Assembly (NCBI GenBank): GCA_022837595.1
Contig: JALHFX010000001.1
Location: forward strand, 96,585-160,584
DNA length: 64,000 nucleotides
DNA from: Propionibacterium sp.
Lineage (GTDB): Bacteria > Actinomycetota > Actinomycetes > Propionibacteriales > Propionibacteriaceae
Direction: 5' to 3'
Shown: positions 50,058 through 60,265 of the stretch, piece by piece
Layout of the letters: every line of letters begins with the position of its first letter
How positions within the stretch are numbered: position 1 is the first letter of the stretch
The notes under the pieces: generated by a model
The model's input: the letters and a program-made list of their open reading frames with translations, nothing else
What the model was told of the DNA's origin: nothing
Database searches by the model: none
Position numbers and translations under genes: made by a program

Positions 50058-50987
50058 ATGGCATTTTTTCTCGAAACGCTACTGGGCGGCCTGATGGCCG
50101 GGATGTTGTATTCGCTGGTGGCGCTGGGCTTCGTCCTGATTTTCAAGGCGTCCGGCGTGTTCAACTTTGCTCAGGGTGCGATGGTGCTGTTTGCCGCGCT
50201 GGCCATGGCACGGTTTGCGGAATGGGCGCCGGCGTGGTTCGGCTTTGAGAGCAAGTTCCTGGCAAATCTCATTGCATTCGCTCTCGCCGCAGCGCTGATG
50301 TTCGTGCTGGCCTGGCTGATCGAGCGCCTGGTGCTGCGGCACCTCGTCAACCAGGAAGCGGCGACCCTGCTCATGGCGACCCTGGGCATCACCTATTTCA
50401 TCGATGGCCTCGGCCAGACCATATTCGGCAGTGACATCTACCGGATCGATGTCGGCATGCCCAAGGACCCGGCCTTTGTTCTGGAAAGCGTGTTCGAAGG
50501 CGGCGTCCTCGTCAATCTGGAAGACGTCTATGCCGCCTGCCTGGCTGCGCTGCTGGTCGCCCTGCTGTCGCTGTTTTTCCAGAAGACCGTGACCGGTCGC
50601 GCGCTGCGCGCGGTGGCGGACGATCATCAGGCGGCGCAATCGATCGGCATTCCGCTCAACGGCATCTGGGTCGTCGTCTGGTGCGTGGCCGGCATCGTCG
50701 CGCTGGTGGCCGGCATCATCTGGGGCTCCAAGCTGGGCGTGCAGTTTTCGCTGACCACGGTCGCCTTGCGCGCCCTGCCCGTGATCATCCTCGGCGGGCT
50801 GACGTCCGTGCCGGGCGCGATCATCGGCGGCCTGATCATCGGCGTCGGAGAAAAGCTTTCCGAGGTCTACCTCGGACCGTACATCGGAGGCGGCATCGAG
50901 ATCTGGTTTGCCTACGCGCTGGCATTGGTGTTCCTGCTGTTCCGCCCGCAGGGACTGTTCGGCGAAAAGATCATCGACCGCGTGTAG
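50058..50987 (+). CDS. LivH-like permease, 309 aa
   Basis: Eight or so hydrophobic segments; NFAQGAMVLFAALAMARF and RALRAVADDHQAAQSIGIPLNGI are LivH signatures. ATG at 50058 is chosen because AGGGTGG lies upstream; an upstream in-frame ATG at 49983 would add a non-homologous 25-residue tail. Confidence 0.92.
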   Translation: MAFFLETLLGGLMAGMLYSLVALGFVLIFKASGVFNFAQGAMVLFAALAMARFAEWAPAWFGFESKFLANLIAFALAAALMFVLAWLIERLVLRHLVNQEAATLLMATLGITYFIDGLGQTIFGSDIYRIDVGMPKDPAFVLESVFEGGVLVNLEDVYAACLAALLVALLSLFFQKTVTGRALRAVADDHQAAQSIGIPLNGIWVVVWCVAGIVALVAGIIWGSKLGVQFSLTTVALRALPVIILGGLTSVPGAIIGGLIIGVGEKLSEVYLGPYIGGGIEIWFAYALALVFLLFRPQGLFGEKIIDRV

Positions 50988-50999
50988 GGAGACAACAGA

Positions 51000-52076
51000 A
51001 TGATTTATCAAGAGAACGGGCAACTCAAGATCTCCTACCGGGCCGATCAGCAGATCTTCCCGATCCTGCAGGACCGCTGGGCAGTGCTTGCCATACTGGC
51101 CCTTGCCTTTGCCGGCATTCCCATGCTGGCGGACGAATATCTGTTTCGTGCCATTCTGATTCCCTTCCTGATCCTGTCCCTGGCCGCCATCGGAGTCAAC
51201 ATCCTGGTTGGCTATTGCGGACAGATTTCCATGGGTTCCGGCGCCTTCATGGCGGTCGGGGCCTACATGGCCTACAACGCTTACGTGCGCATCGACGCCA
51301 TGCCGCTGATCGGGGCACTGCTGGTCGGTGGCGCATCCGCCACCCTGGTCGGGATGTTCTTCGGCATCCCGAGCCTGCGCGTCAAGGGCTTGTATCTGGC
51401 TGTCGCCACGCTGGCCGCGCAGTTTTTCTGCGACTGGGCATTCCTGCGCATCGGCTGGTTCACCAACAACAGTTCATCCGGGTCGGTTTCGGTTTCGAAT
51501 CTCGACGTGCTGGGCTGGACCGTTTCGTCACCTCTGGAAAAGTATCTGTTCTGCCTGAGCTTCGTGGTCGTGTTCGCGCTGATCGCAAAGAACCTGGTGC
51601 GCTCGGCCATCGGCCGCGAATGGATGGCCATCCGGGACATGGACGTGGCCGCAACCGTCATCGGCATACGGCCCATGTACGCCAAGCTCAGCGCCTTCGC
51701 CGTGAGCTCCTTCATCGTCGGCGTGGCGGGTGCATTGTGGGGCTTCGTGCATCTGGGTGCCTGGGAGCCGTCCGCATTTTCCATCGATCGCTCCTTCCAG
51801 TTGCTGTTCATGGTCATCATCGGCGGCATGGGTTCGATCATGGGCAGTTTCTTCGGAGCGGCCTTCATCGTCGTGCTTCCCATCGTGCTGAGTCAGCTCG
51901 TGCCTGCGCTCGGAGCCCTGGTCGGCCTGTCGATCTCGACGGCTGCGGTCTCCCATATCGAGGCGATGGTGTTCGGCGCGCTCATCGTCTGGTTTCTCAT
52001 CGTTGAACCGCATGGCCTGGCCAAGCTGTGGAGCACCGGTAAACAAAAATTGCGGGTATGGCCTTTCCCGCATTAG
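51000..52076 (+). CDS. LivM-like permease, 358 aa
   Basis: LivM family: ILSLAAIGVNILVGYCGQISMGSGAFMAVGAYM and GIRPMYAKLSAFAVSSFIVGVAGALWG signatures, with a C-terminal EPHGLAKLW. Twelve bp after livH. Confidence 0.92.
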   Translation: MIYQENGQLKISYRADQQIFPILQDRWAVLAILALAFAGIPMLADEYLFRAILIPFLILSLAAIGVNILVGYCGQISMGSGAFMAVGAYMAYNAYVRIDAMPLIGALLVGGASATLVGMFFGIPSLRVKGLYLAVATLAAQFFCDWAFLRIGWFTNNSSSGSVSVSNLDVLGWTVSSPLEKYLFCLSFVVVFALIAKNLVRSAIGREWMAIRDMDVAATVIGIRPMYAKLSAFAVSSFIVGVAGALWGFVHLGAWEPSAFSIDRSFQLLFMVIIGGMGSIMGSFFGAAFIVVLPIVLSQLVPALGALVGLSISTAAVSHIEAMVFGALIVWFLIVEPHGLAKLWSTGKQKLRVWPFPH

Positions 52077-52128
52077 ACGCAGCGAAGTCGTTCGCCCGTT
52101 TTTCTTCATAACAAAGAGGAGACACAGA

Positions 52129-53460
52129 ATGAAAGCACGACCCCTGATTCGCTCAACCGCGCTGGTCGCCGCGATGTGCGGCATGCTGGCCGCTCCATCG
52201 GCATTTGCCCAACCCAAGGAGCAGTTCTTCCCGCTGCTGACCTTCCGCACCGGTCCGTATGCGCCGAGCGGAACGCCCTGGGCCAACGGCTTTGTCGATT
52301 ACTTCAAGCTCGTCAATGAAAGAGGCGGCATCAACGGCGTCAAGATCCTCTGGGAGGAGTGCGAAACGGGCTATGCCACCGACCGCGGTGTGGAGTGCTA
52401 TGAGCGCCTCAAGGGCAAGCATGGTGGGGCGACGGTCTTTCAAACCATGTCGACCGGCATTACTTTCGCGCTGACGGAGAAGGCGCCGCAGGACGGCATT
52501 CCGATTCTCACGCCCGGCTATGGCTTGAGCGAAAGCGCGGACGGCTCGGTCTTCAAATGGAGCTTCCCGATCGCGGGCACGCACTGGGCGTCAGCCGACA
52601 CGCAATTGCAGTATGTGGCCGGCAAGGTCGGCGGACTCGACAAGCTCAAGGGGAAGAAGATCACCCTGCTCTATCACGACAGCCCTTACGGCAAGGAAGC
52701 CATCCCGGTGCTGACCAAGCGGGCGCAGATGCATGGATTCGAGCTCTCGATGATTCCGGTTCCGCATCCGGGCCTGGAGCAGAAGTCGGCCTGGCTGCGG
52801 ATTCGGCAGACGCGCCCGGACTTCGTGCTGCTGTGGGGCTGGGGCGTGATGAACAGCACCGCCATCAAGGAGGCGCAGGCGACGGGGTATCCGCGAACCA
52901 AGATGGTGGGTGTCTGGCCGTCCGGCTCGGAGTCCGATGTCAAGGGCATCGACGGGGCCGAAGGCTATAGCGCGGTATTGATCCAGCCCGGCCCCGGTGC
53001 CAAGTCGAAGATCGCGCAGGAAGTGCTGCGGGTTCTGCACGCGAATGGAAAGGGGTCCGGCCCGAAGGAGGAAGTGGGCGAGGCGCTGTACATGCGCGGC
53101 CTGATGAACGCCATGTTCGCGGTCGAAGGCGTGCGTCGCGCGCAGGAACGCTTCGGCATGGGCAAGGTCATGACGCCGGCCCAGGCCCGCTGGGGGTACG
53201 AAAACCTGAACTTCGACGCGAAGAAAATCGAGGCTGCCGGCCTTGAAGATGTCATCCGCCCGTTTGCCACGTCCTGCACCGACCATATGGGCCCCTCGTG
53301 GGCCCGTGCCTACAAATGGGATGGCAAGGAGTGGCAGCTCGATTCCGACTGGCTGAAGGCTGACATGTCGATCCTCGAGCCCATGGTCAAGGCGGCGGCA
53401 AGCAGGTACGCGGCCGAGAAGAAGATCACCGCGCGCAGCCCGCAAGACTGCGAATCCTGA
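52129..53460 (+). CDS. Periplasmic substrate-binding protein (LivK-like), 443 aa
   Basis: Signal peptide (MKARPLIRSTALVAAMCGMLAAPSAFA, cut before QPKEQF). Mature type I periplasmic binding fold: GINGVKILWEECETGYATDRGVECYERLKG, GATVFQTMSTGIT and LLWGWGVMNSTAIKEAQATGYPRTKMVGVWPSGSE. Related proteins bind aromatic or branched organic acids rather than amino acids. ATG at 52129 with AGAGGAG upstream. Confidence 0.92.
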   Translation: MKARPLIRSTALVAAMCGMLAAPSAFAQPKEQFFPLLTFRTGPYAPSGTPWANGFVDYFKLVNERGGINGVKILWEECETGYATDRGVECYERLKGKHGGATVFQTMSTGITFALTEKAPQDGIPILTPGYGLSESADGSVFKWSFPIAGTHWASADTQLQYVAGKVGGLDKLKGKKITLLYHDSPYGKEAIPVLTKRAQMHGFELSMIPVPHPGLEQKSAWLRIRQTRPDFVLLWGWGVMNSTAIKEAQATGYPRTKMVGVWPSGSESDVKGIDGAEGYSAVLIQPGPGAKSKIAQEVLRVLHANGKGSGPKEEVGEALYMRGLMNAMFAVEGVRRAQERFGMGKVMTPAQARWGYENLNFDAKKIEAAGLEDVIRPFATSCTDHMGPSWARAYKWDGKEWQLDSDWLKADMSILEPMVKAAASRYAAEKKITARSPQDCES

Positions 53461-53584
53461 TGAGACCGATGCGGCCTGCTGCGCCGGGCCGCACGGTGAT
53501 CCGGCACCCCAGTGCGCCGCCCGTATCGTCGCCCTCATGCAGCAGGGCGATTGGCGCGGGCGGCAGAAATTCGAGGTACCCCGT

Positions 53585-54394
53585 ATGAGCAGTTCCGACC
53601 CGGTCCTGACCGTCAACGGCATCGAAGTCATCTACAACCACGTCATCCTGGTTCTCAAGGGCGTTTCGCTGAGCGTGCCCGAGGGCAGGATCGTGACCAT
53701 CCTCGGCGGCAACGGCGCGGGCAAGACCACTACGCTGCGCGCCATATCGAACCTGCTCAAGGGCGAACGCGGCGAAGTCACCAAGGGCGGCATCGAGTTG
53801 CGCGGCGAGCGCATCGAGAACCTGTCCCCGTCCGAGCTGGTGCAGCGCGGCGTCGTGCAGGTCATGGAGGGGCGCCATTGCTTTGCGCATCTCACCATTG
53901 AAGAGAACCTGCTGGCCGGTGCCTACACGCGCCGCAACAAGGCCGAGATCGCGCACAACCTGGAAAAGGTCTACAGCTACTTTCCGCGTCTGAGAACCCG
54001 CCGCACCTCTCAAGCGGCCTACACGTCCGGGGGCGAACAGCAAATGTGCGCGATCGGGCGCGCCCTCATGACCAGTCCCAGCGTGGTGCTGCTTGATGAG
54101 CCGTCGATGGGACTGGCGCCACAGATCGTCGAAGAAGTGTTCGAGATCGTCAAGGATCTCAATGCGCGCGAGAAGGTGACCTTTCTGCTGGCCGAGCAGA
54201 ACACGACGATGGCCCTCAAGTATGCCGACTATGGCTACATCATGGAGTCCGGCCGGGTGGTCATGGACGGGCCGGCTTCGGTCCTGCGCGACAACGAGGA
54301 CGTCAAGGAGTTCTATCTCGGCGTGGGCGGCGGCGACCGCCGGTCATTCAAGGACATGAAGAGCTACCGGCGCCGCAAGCGCTGGCTGGCCTGA
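53585..54394 (+). CDS. LivF-like ABC ATPase, 269 aa
   Basis: Walker A GGNGAGKTTT, Walker B VVLLDEPSMGLAPQI. The signature reads TSGGEQQM instead of LSGGQQQ. The C-terminal extension (GGGDRRSFKDMKSYRRRKRWLA) is basic. Fifth component of the importer. Confidence 0.92.
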   Translation: MSSSDPVLTVNGIEVIYNHVILVLKGVSLSVPEGRIVTILGGNGAGKTTTLRAISNLLKGERGEVTKGGIELRGERIENLSPSELVQRGVVQVMEGRHCFAHLTIEENLLAGAYTRRNKAEIAHNLEKVYSYFPRLRTRRTSQAAYTSGGEQQMCAIGRALMTSPSVVLLDEPSMGLAPQIVEEVFEIVKDLNAREKVTFLLAEQNTTMALKYADYGYIMESGRVVMDGPASVLRDNEDVKEFYLGVGGGDRRSFKDMKSYRRRKRWLA

Positions 54395-54431
54395 TGCGAA
54401 TTCGACGCGCCGGCGAGCGCCCTTTCAAGGC

Positions 54432-55694
54432 ATGAATCAAATGACAGCCAATACGAGCTATGACGACCTGGAAACAAGGGACCCGGCGCGCCGTGAAGCC
54501 GAGCAGTTCGCCGCCCTTCCTGGTCTCATCGCCCACGCGCAGCGCTGCAGCGCGGCTTATGCGGAGATCCTCCATGGCATCGATGCGACCGGGATTGACT
54601 GCCGCGAAGCGCTGGCGCGCCTGCCCGTGACACGCAAGTATGCACTGCTGGAGCGCCAGAAAGCCCGGCGTGAACGCGATCCGTTCGGCGGATTTGCCAC
54701 CTCCGGGTACGGCGACGCCGTGTCGCGCGTGTTTGCCAGTCCCGGCACGATCTACGAGCCGGAGGGCAAGGCGCGCGACTACTGGCGCATCGCGCGGGCC
54801 ATGTTTGCTGCGGGGTTCCGTTCCGGGGAGCTCATCCACAACTGCTTCTCGTATCATTTCGTGCCTGCGGGAGCGATGATGGAAAGCGGCGCCCACGCCC
54901 TGGGTTGCACGGTCTTTCCGGGGGGTACCGGGCAGACCGAACAGCAGGTCATGACGATGGCCGACTTGAAGCCCGTTTGCTACGTCGGCACACCGAGCTT
55001 CCTGAAGATCATCTACGACAAGGCGGCCGAAATGGGTGTGCCCTCCCCGAGCATCGCTAGGGCGCTACTCGGCGGCGAAGCCTTTCCACCCAGACTGCGG
55101 AAGTGGTATGTGGAACACGGCATTGACGCCTACCAGTTCTACGGCACCGCGGACCTGGGGCTGGTCGCCTACGAAACTGAGGCGCGCGAGGGCATGGTGA
55201 TCGACGAAGGCGTGATCGTGGAAATCGTGTGTCCCGGCACCGGAGACCCCGTGTCGCCCGGGGAGGTCGGCGAGATCGTGGTCACCAGCCTGAATCCGCT
55301 CTACCCGCTGATTCGCTTCGGCACCGGCGACCTGTCGGTCATCATTCCCGGCACCTGCCCCACCGGCAGGACCGGGCCGCGCATCAAGGGCTGGATGGGG
55401 CGTGCCGACCAGAGTGCCAAGGTCAGGGGCCTCTTCGTGCATCCTTCGCAAGTCGCCGACATCGTGCGGCGCTTCCCCGAAGTGCGCAAGGCCAGGCTGG
55501 TCGTGAGCGGCGAGGCGGCGCATGACGAACTGTGTCTGCAGGCTGAAACGGCGGACGTGAGCGACGGCCTGCGCGAGGCGATCACAGCGGCGCTGCGTGA
55601 CGTAACCAAGCTGCGCGGCCAGGTGCAGTTGGTCCTCCCGGGCAGTCTGCCCAATGACGGGAAGATCATCGACGATGTACGCAGCTACCACTGA
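54432..55694 (+). CDS. Phenylacetate-CoA-ligase-like enzyme, 420 aa
   Basis: PaaK/CapK family layout: LPVTRKYALLERQKA, then a P-loop-equivalent reading FASPGTIYEPEGKARDYWR instead of SSGTTG; YQFYGTADLGLVAYE, PLIRFGTGDLSVI, and C-terminal LPNDGKIIDDVR with the catalytic lysine. The altered P-loop is known in some PaaK-like subgroups. It likely activates the imported acid or a later intermediate. Together with the synthetase at 47200 it makes two ligases in one operon. Confidence 0.85.
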   Translation: MNQMTANTSYDDLETRDPARREAEQFAALPGLIAHAQRCSAAYAEILHGIDATGIDCREALARLPVTRKYALLERQKARRERDPFGGFATSGYGDAVSRVFASPGTIYEPEGKARDYWRIARAMFAAGFRSGELIHNCFSYHFVPAGAMMESGAHALGCTVFPGGTGQTEQQVMTMADLKPVCYVGTPSFLKIIYDKAAEMGVPSPSIARALLGGEAFPPRLRKWYVEHGIDAYQFYGTADLGLVAYETEAREGMVIDEGVIVEIVCPGTGDPVSPGEVGEIVVTSLNPLYPLIRFGTGDLSVIIPGTCPTGRTGPRIKGWMGRADQSAKVRGLFVHPSQVADIVRRFPEVRKARLVVSGEAAHDELCLQAETADVSDGLREAITAALRDVTKLRGQVQLVLPGSLPNDGKIIDDVRSYH

Positions 55695-56102
55695 CGCATT
55701 CCATGCGGGACTGGGGCCGACCCGCGATTGCGCATTGCAACCGCAATGAATCTTCGCCGAGATCGAACAGGTGATGCTGGATTGCCACCAGTGCGACAAG
55801 TGCTTGATCGTGAACATCATTTTTCGGTGGTCAACGACAAGCGGGTAGCTGCGGCAGCCCTGGCCTGGCTGCTGGCAAATGCCATTACCTTTCCTCCGAA
55901 TGTCTCAGCCACACGTGACGCGCAAGTCGTCGTCGCTGGATAGGCAATTCTGCGCAGGTACTTATGGTTTCCATCGAAAGGACGGCATCCCCGCGCTTCA
56001 AACGGAATCCGCCGGCACGGGAATTGGAGGCGCGCTATCCGCAGTCTGACGATGAAATGCATTTCGCACGTATCGCTGCACGCGTTCCGTTCACTGAACA
56101 AC
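55695..56102. other. Intergenic region, about 400 bp
   Basis: No gene recognised. One frame near 55750-55810 encodes a short CHQCDKC motif, too short to be assigned. The region separates the catabolic operon from the IS66. Confidence 0.35.
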
Positions 56103-56184
56103 GTAAGCGCTCCACGAACCCCATCCTTACGTAGCCGCTGGTGAGTCCGCATGCTCTGGCTTCCGTTTTTCTGGGAGCGGGAGC

Positions 56185-56502
56185 ATGTCGGAGCGCAGCG
56201 AATTCTGGTGGTCGCACCTGTCGGCGATCGAGGCCGAGGGCATCACCACGAAGGCGTATGCCGAGCGTGAGGGCCTGTCGCCGCAGGCGCTCTATCAATG
56301 GCGCAAGCGCCTGGTGGCCGGCGGTCGGCGCAGTCGCGCCAAACTCGGCGGATTCGTCCCGATTCAGATCGAGCCTTCGATGGCAGCCCGTGTGGGCTGC
56401 ACGGTGGTGATCGATGCCGGGTTGCGGCTCGAATGCACAACGCTGCCCGCCGTCGACTGGCTGGCCGCACTGTCGGCGGCACTGCGCGAGCGGGGGCGCT
56501 GA
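56185..56502 (+). CDS. tnpA: IS66 accessory protein TnpA, 105 aa
   Basis: Starts SERSEFWWSHLSAIEAEGITTKAYAEREGLSPQALYQWRKRL, the small helix-turn-helix Orf1 of IS66. The stop overlaps tnpB (ATGA). Confidence 0.92.
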   Translation: MSERSEFWWSHLSAIEAEGITTKAYAEREGLSPQALYQWRKRLVAGGRRSRAKLGGFVPIQIEPSMAARVGCTVVIDAGLRLECTTLPAVDWLAALSAALRERGR

Positions 56503-56861
56503 TGCACCCGGGGCACAGCATCGGCACGGTGTATCTGTACCGGTCGGTCATCGATTTCCGCAAGTCGATCGGCGGATTGTCGGCGCTGGTCGAGCAGGAA
56601 CTGGGCTTGAATCCCTTTGGCGGCGCGTTGTACCTGTTCATCAATCGTCGCCGCGACAAACTCAAAGCGCTGTACTGGCACCGTAACGGGTTCTGTCTCT
56701 GGTACAAGCGGCTCGAAGCCGAGCGCTTCGCCTGGCCTGCGACCGACGCCGGCGAGGCGACCTGCGTGCTGACGGCCAGGGAGCTCGAGTGGCTGCTAGA
56801 AGGCTTCGATCTGTGGGCTGCAAAGCCGCATAAAACGCTGCATTACCAATCAGTTACGTAA
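56502..56861 (+). CDS. tnpB: IS66 accessory protein TnpB, 119 aa
   Basis: YLYRSVIDFRKSIGGLSALVEQELGLNPFGGALYLFINRRRDKLKALYWHRNGFCLWYKRLE is the full TnpB/Orf2 family signature. Complete. Confidence 0.95.
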   Translation: MHPGHSIGTVYLYRSVIDFRKSIGGLSALVEQELGLNPFGGALYLFINRRRDKLKALYWHRNGFCLWYKRLEAERFAWPATDAGEATCVLTARELEWLLEGFDLWAAKPHKTLHYQSVT

Positions 56862-56883
56862 TCCAATCGGGTATAATCTCGGC

Positions 56884-58437
56884 ATGCCACGCAGCACCGC
56901 CGACACCCTTTCGAACTCCGCTAGCGGCGTGTGTGCGCTCGTCCTCCCGGCGCAGTTGCCGGACGATCCGGCGGTGCTCAAAGCCTTGCTGCTGGAACAG
57001 CAGCGCGCCTTCGCGGCGCGCGAAGCCGAACGACAAGCGGCCTTCCAGGCCCGTGAAGCCGAACTGCAAAAAGCGTTCGAAGCGCGCATCCTCGAGATTT
57101 ACGAACAACTGCGCCTGGCACGTGGGCGCATGTTCGGGCCCAGCAGCGAATCGCACGCGGGCCAGGGGTGGCTGTTCAACGAGGCCGAGGCGCTGGTCGA
57201 GTCCGCGCCCGAGGCCGGCGACGCCGCAGCGTTGCCGCCGGCCACCGAGACGTCTGACGACACGCCCGCCGACGCCGGCAAGACGAAGGCGCGCGGCAAG
57301 CGCAAGCCCTTGCCGGTCGAGTTGCCCCGCATCGATGTGATCCACGACGTCCCCGAGGCCGAGCGCACCTGCGCCTGCGGCACACCCATGGTCGAGATTG
57401 GCCAAGACGTCAGCGAACAGCTCGACATCGTGCCCATGCAGGTGCGGGTGCTGCGTCACATCCGCAAGCGTTACGGCTGCCCCAAGGGCGACCAGGCGCC
57501 GGTCACCGCCCCCGCACCCGCGCAGGTACTCCCCAAGAGCAACGCCAGCAACGATCTGCTGGCCTTGCTGCTCATCATCAAATACGTCGATGGCCTGCCG
57601 CTGGCGCGTTTCGAGTACGTGCTCGCTCGCGCGGGCGTCCTCGTGCCGCGTCAGACCCTGGCGCGCTGGGTGATCGGCACCGCCCAGGCGCTGCAGCCGA
57701 TCGCCAACCTGATGCGGGATGTGCTGCTCGGGCATGACGTCATCCACATGGATGAGACCCCGATCCAGGTCCTCAAGGAGCCCGGGCGCTCGCCCACGAG
57801 CACGAGCCAGATGTGGGTGCAGCGCGGCGGCCCGCCGGGCAAGCCGGTGATTCTCTTCGAGTACGACCCGAGCTGTGCGCAGGCGGTGCCCTTACGCCTG
57901 CTCGAAGGCTGGAAGGGTCATCTGATGGCCGACGGGCTCGAGAGCTACGGGGCGATCTCCTTCTGCGAAGGGGTGACCCGGCTCGGCTGCTGGGTTCACG
58001 CGCGGCGTCGCTTTGTCGACGCCAGCAAGGTGCTGCCTGCTGGCAAGCGCGGCCGCGCCCACGAAGCGCTGGCCTTGATCGGCCAGCTCTACGCCATCGA
58101 GAAGGCGTGTCGCGAACTGAGCGACGCCGACCGTCTGGCACAACGCCAGACTCGCAGCCGTGCCGTGATCGACGAACTGCGCCGATGGCTCGACCAGGTG
58201 CTACCCACCGTGCCACCTTCCTCGGTGCTCGGCGGCGCACTGGGTTACCTGCATCGGCAGTGGCCGCGCCTGATCCGCTACCTCGAGCGTGGCGATCTGC
58301 CGATCGATAACAACCCGGCCGAAAACGCCATCCGCCCCTTCGTGGTCGGCAGGAATTATCCTCGGTCAGCTATTAGGCAAGGTTTGCCACCGAGATCGGC
58401 CACCTGTGTGGCGGGCCGCGTACTCGAGTTTGCATAA
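56884..58437 (+). pseudogene. tnpC: IS66 transposase TnpC, 3'-truncated
   Basis: Good IS66 transposase: coiled-coil start, LRLARGRMFGPSSESH, CACGTPMVEIGQDVSEQLDIVPMQVRVLRH (zinc-binding), and the DDE core HMDETPIQVL, DGLESYG and DNNPAENAIRPFVVGRN. At 58355 the frame leaves the family (the next residues normally read W-LF-S) and ends in unrelated sequence, so the last about 50 residues are lost to the RIT insertion. Confidence 0.88.
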
Positions 58438-58439
58438 TT

Positions 58440-59450
58440 TCAGAGGCTTTCCAGGAACTTGAGGACGGCGTCGCTCGGGCGATAGCGTTTGCGCTTGGTC
58501 TCCGGCGGCGCGAGCGTATCGAGGGCGCGTTCCTTCATTGCCAGATCGGCCTCGACGTAGCCATGGGTCGTGACCGGGCTCTCGTGACCCAGCCACAAGG
58601 CGATGACCGTGATGTCGACGCCGGCCTGCAACAGATGCATGGCCGTCGTGTGCCTCCAGGAATGTGGCGATATTCTGCGCCCCGCCAGCCGCGGACACTG
58701 CGTCGTCGCGGCCGTGATCGCGAGGGCAAGTCGCTCGGCGACATTCGTGCGGGTCATCGCTCGCCCGCTGCGGTTGGGGACGAGCGGCTGGTCGGTACGC
58801 AAGTCTGCATACTTCAACCAGTGACGGATTTCGGCCGCCGTTTCCTTCCACAGCGGCACGGTTCGTTGCTTGCGCCCCTTGCCCTGCAGGCGCACCGAAG
58901 ACGTCGCGGCGAGCGTGACATCGGCCACACGGATGCCGATCATTTCGGAAACTCGCGCGCCAGTGTTGTAGAGCAACGCGAACATCACCCGATCACGGCG
59001 ACCACACCAGGTGCTCGTGTCGGGGGCGGCAAGAACGGCTTGAACCTCATCGCGGGAGAGATACTCGAGCAGGGGCCGCTCGAAGCGTTTCATCGGGATC
59101 GCCAGGATCTGCTGCGCGAGTTGCAACGCCGGCGGGCATTGCAAGGCCACGTAATGGGCAAAGGCGCGCACTGCAGCCAGTCGTGCGTTGCGGCTGCGCA
59201 CCGTGTTGTGGCGCTCGGTTTCGAGGTGGGCGAGGAAGTCGAGGACCAGTGCCGCATCGAAATCACCCAGCGTCAGCTTGGCCGGTGGCTTGCCCCGTTC
59301 TCGTTCTGCATAGGTCAGCAACAGCCGGAAGGTATCGCGGTAGGCCACGACCGTTCTCGGACTGGCGTTCTGTTGCTGGATCAGGCGTTCGGCAAAGAAG
59401 CGTTGGAGCACGGCGGCGAAGTCGGCGGGAACTGCGAGCAAGGGGTTCAT
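58440..59450 (-). CDS. RIT tyrosine recombinase C, 336 aa
   Basis: Core-binding domain with SPRTVVAYRDTFRLLL; catalytic residues in NTGARVSEMIGI (Arg), SPHSWRHTTAMHLLQAGVD (His-x-x-Arg), LGHESPVTTHGYVEADL (His, and Tyr as nucleophile). Complete. Third gene of the trio. Confidence 0.9.
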   Translation of the reverse strand: MNPLLAVPADFAAVLQRFFAERLIQQQNASPRTVVAYRDTFRLLLTYAERERGKPPAKLTLGDFDAALVLDFLAHLETERHNTVRSRNARLAAVRAFAHYVALQCPPALQLAQQILAIPMKRFERPLLEYLSRDEVQAVLAAPDTSTWCGRRDRVMFALLYNTGARVSEMIGIRVADVTLAATSSVRLQGKGRKQRTVPLWKETAAEIRHWLKYADLRTDQPLVPNRSGRAMTRTNVAERLALAITAATTQCPRLAGRRISPHSWRHTTAMHLLQAGVDITVIALWLGHESPVTTHGYVEADLAMKERALDTLAPPETKRKRYRPSDAVLKFLESL

Positions 59451-60078
59451 CGCATCGCTCCCTGGGTGTAACTGTGGAAGCGTTCGGCGGCGATGGCCAT
59501 CAGCTCGGGAATGCCGGTGAAGTACCAGTAGGTGTCGCTGACTTTGGCATGTCCGACATAGATCGATAGCGCCAGGACGGCCCGGTCGACATCGATGCCC
59601 TGCTCGTAAAAGCGCAAGGTGCTCCTGACGATGAAGGTGTGCCTCATGTCATGCAGACGGTGACGCGGGTAGTCGCCGCGGGGCTGCCAGCCGAGTTGCT
59701 GACACAGCGTTTGCAAGGCATACAGCATGCCGGACTGATTGCTGGGGCGGCCGTCATCGCGCAGGAAGAATCGGTCGCAGGCAGGTCGAGGCACGAGCCG
59801 GTCGCGCCACCGGGCATAGGCGCTCAGTGACGCGGTCACGCTTGGATGCAGCGGGACCAGACGCTGTTGGTGGAACTTGGCCTCCCGGATATGGAGGACA
59901 CCAGCCTCGAGGTCGGCATCGTCACGGGTCAGCGCAAGCGCTTCGGAGATGCGCAGCCCGCTGGCGGCGGGCAGACCAAAGACGCACCGGCAAGTCGCGG
60001 GCCGCAAACCGTGCTCCGGCGCCAGGCCATTGGCTGCATCGAGCAGCGCGATCAACTCCGCCTCTGTGTAGATGTGGG
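59447..60078 (-). pseudogene. RIT tyrosine recombinase B, 3' part
   Basis: Starts at IYTEAELIALLDAANG and runs to the stop, with ASGLRISEALALT (Arg), HRLHDMRHTFIVRS (His-x-x-Arg), GHAKVSDTYWYFTGIPEL (His and Tyr). Joined to the 63050-63370 part without the IS, it would give one recombinase of about 315 aa with no frame change. Confidence 0.85.
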
Positions 60079-60085
60079 TGTCACC

Positions 60086-60178
60086 GATCGCCGTTATGGC
60101 GCCAATCCGTGATCGGCGTATAGGCGCCACGTGAAGATCGGCGTAAAGGCGCCAGCGCCGGATCGGCGTAAAGGCGCC
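60086..60178 (+). repeat. Terminal repeat array of the second IS21
   Basis: Four copies of GATCGGCGTAAAGGCGCC-like units at 60086, 60111, 60136 and 60161, exactly 25 bp apart. Two inverted copies lie at 63001-63018 and 63025-63042. IS21-family elements have such multiple transposase-binding repeats at their ends. Confidence 0.85.
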
Positions 60179-60265
60179 AGCAACCGGCGCCGAGGGGACA
60201 GAAACAGCGTTTCGAACTTCCATCCACCGGGCTTACCCTGCCGAGTTTTTTCGGCCGGGGAGTCC

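Larger units (their letters stand above)
56103..58355 (+). mobile_element. IS66-family element, interrupted at its 3' end
   Basis: The left end GTAAGCG at 56103 is the IS66-type terminus. It carries tnpA, tnpB and tnpC in order. tnpC is cut near 58355 by the RIT element, so the right IS66 end is not in the window. Confidence 0.8.

Noticed and set aside
55750..55810. An iron-sulphur protein with CHQCDKC
   Set aside because: The frame is too short and no second cysteine set follows.
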